Assembly: GCF_013372285.1 (NCBI RefSeq)
Contig: NZ_CP054301.1
Location: forward strand, 854,001 to 918,000
Source: Marinomonas primoryensis
GTDB taxonomy: Bacteria > Pseudomonadota > Gammaproteobacteria > Pseudomonadales > Marinomonadaceae
DNA length: 64,000 nt
Direction: 5' to 3'
This document shows, in pieces, positions 63,857 to 64,000 of the stretch. Made by a program: the position numbers and the translations under genes. The notes under the pieces were generated by a model. It was not told the DNA's origin. It searched no databases and saw nothing but the letters and a program-made list of their open reading frames with translations. Numbering within the stretch: position 1 is the first letter of the stretch; every line of letters begins with the position of its first letter.

Positions 63857-64000
63857 ATGGAACGAGTTTTAACCATATTAATTGCAGATGATAACCCTTC
63901 TGACCGTATTTTACTTAAAACGATTTTGAGTCAATTTGGACATAAAGTTATATCGGCTGTTGATGGGCAAGATGCCATTGATAAATTCGATCCTCAACTT
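63857..64000 (+). CDS. Response regulator receiver domain, cut by the window end
   Basis: The first 48 codons are in the window: MERVLTILIADDNPSDRILL and onward to DGQDAIDKFDPQL. They show the receiver-domain acidic pair (ADDN) and the loop after strand 2. The phospho-Asp lies just beyond the window. The gene begins 6 bases after the STAS gene, so the two form one unit. Next to a STAS gene, the likely full architecture is receiver plus PP2C-type phosphatase, as in HsbR, but this is inferred and cannot be seen. Confidence 0.85.
   Translation, partial: MERVLTILIADDNPSDRILLKTILSQFGHKVISAVDGQDAIDKFDPQL

Overview
The window is a contiguous piece of a gammaproteobacterial chromosome. Gene content and order point to the Oceanospirillales, and a Marinomonas-like marine bacterium is the best guess. 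The main clues are the Pseudomonas-like flagellar order (fleQ position-fleS-fleR-fliEFGHIJ), a FabY-type ketoacyl synthase, the rpsF-rpsR-membrane protein-rplI-dnaB block, a bioBFHCD operon, and moderately AT-rich base composition. The genus is an inference; no rRNA or other marker gene is present. I found no insertion sequence, prophage, CRISPR array or tRNA.

Layout. 1-7.9 kb holds housekeeping and accessory genes: a yceI operon divergent from a LysR gene, fabY, a Bax-like glucosaminidase, a glutathionyl-hydroquinone reductase and a diguanylate cyclase. 7.9-8.3 kb has a promoter, a chain of hairpins and a terminator that look like an unannotated small RNA. 8.3-16.7 kb carries a TetR/LysE pair, upp, a second-type Lon protease, a MATE pump, a TlyA-like methyltransferase and a sulfurtransferase. 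16.9-29.9 kb is an envelope block: ugd, a PbgA/YejM-like protein, and two divergent LPS-core operons (AGE-family protein, hldD, waaF, a GT9-like fragment and two glycosyltransferases leftward; hldE, msbA and waaA rightward). 29.9-33.5 kb is thiBPQ behind a TPP riboswitch. 33.5-35.1 kb is AT-rich, with one isolated glycosyltransferase-like gene that may be foreign. 35.1-38.6 kb has three EamA transporters and a MipA/OmpV protein. 38.8-42.4 kb is the ribosomal protein/dnaB block. 42.5-44.0 kb is an Aer-like receptor. 44.1-50.8 kb is biotin synthesis, with bioA and a comF-family gene leftward and bioBFHCD rightward, and a BirA-like operator inside the comF coding sequence.

50.9-64 kb is the flagellar locus. 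The fleQ position is occupied by a 156-residue protein that keeps the FleQ N-terminal and Fis-type DNA-binding ends but has no AAA+ core. It is followed by fleS, fleR and fliEFGHIJ. After fliJ come two large proteins I cannot name: one with weakly CheW-like repeats, and one membrane PAS protein built like a chemoreceptor, without the signalling hairpin but with a C-terminal WDEF that fits the CheR-tether pattern. Then come a STAS protein and the start of a response regulator. This last group is the best candidate for an undescribed signalling module.
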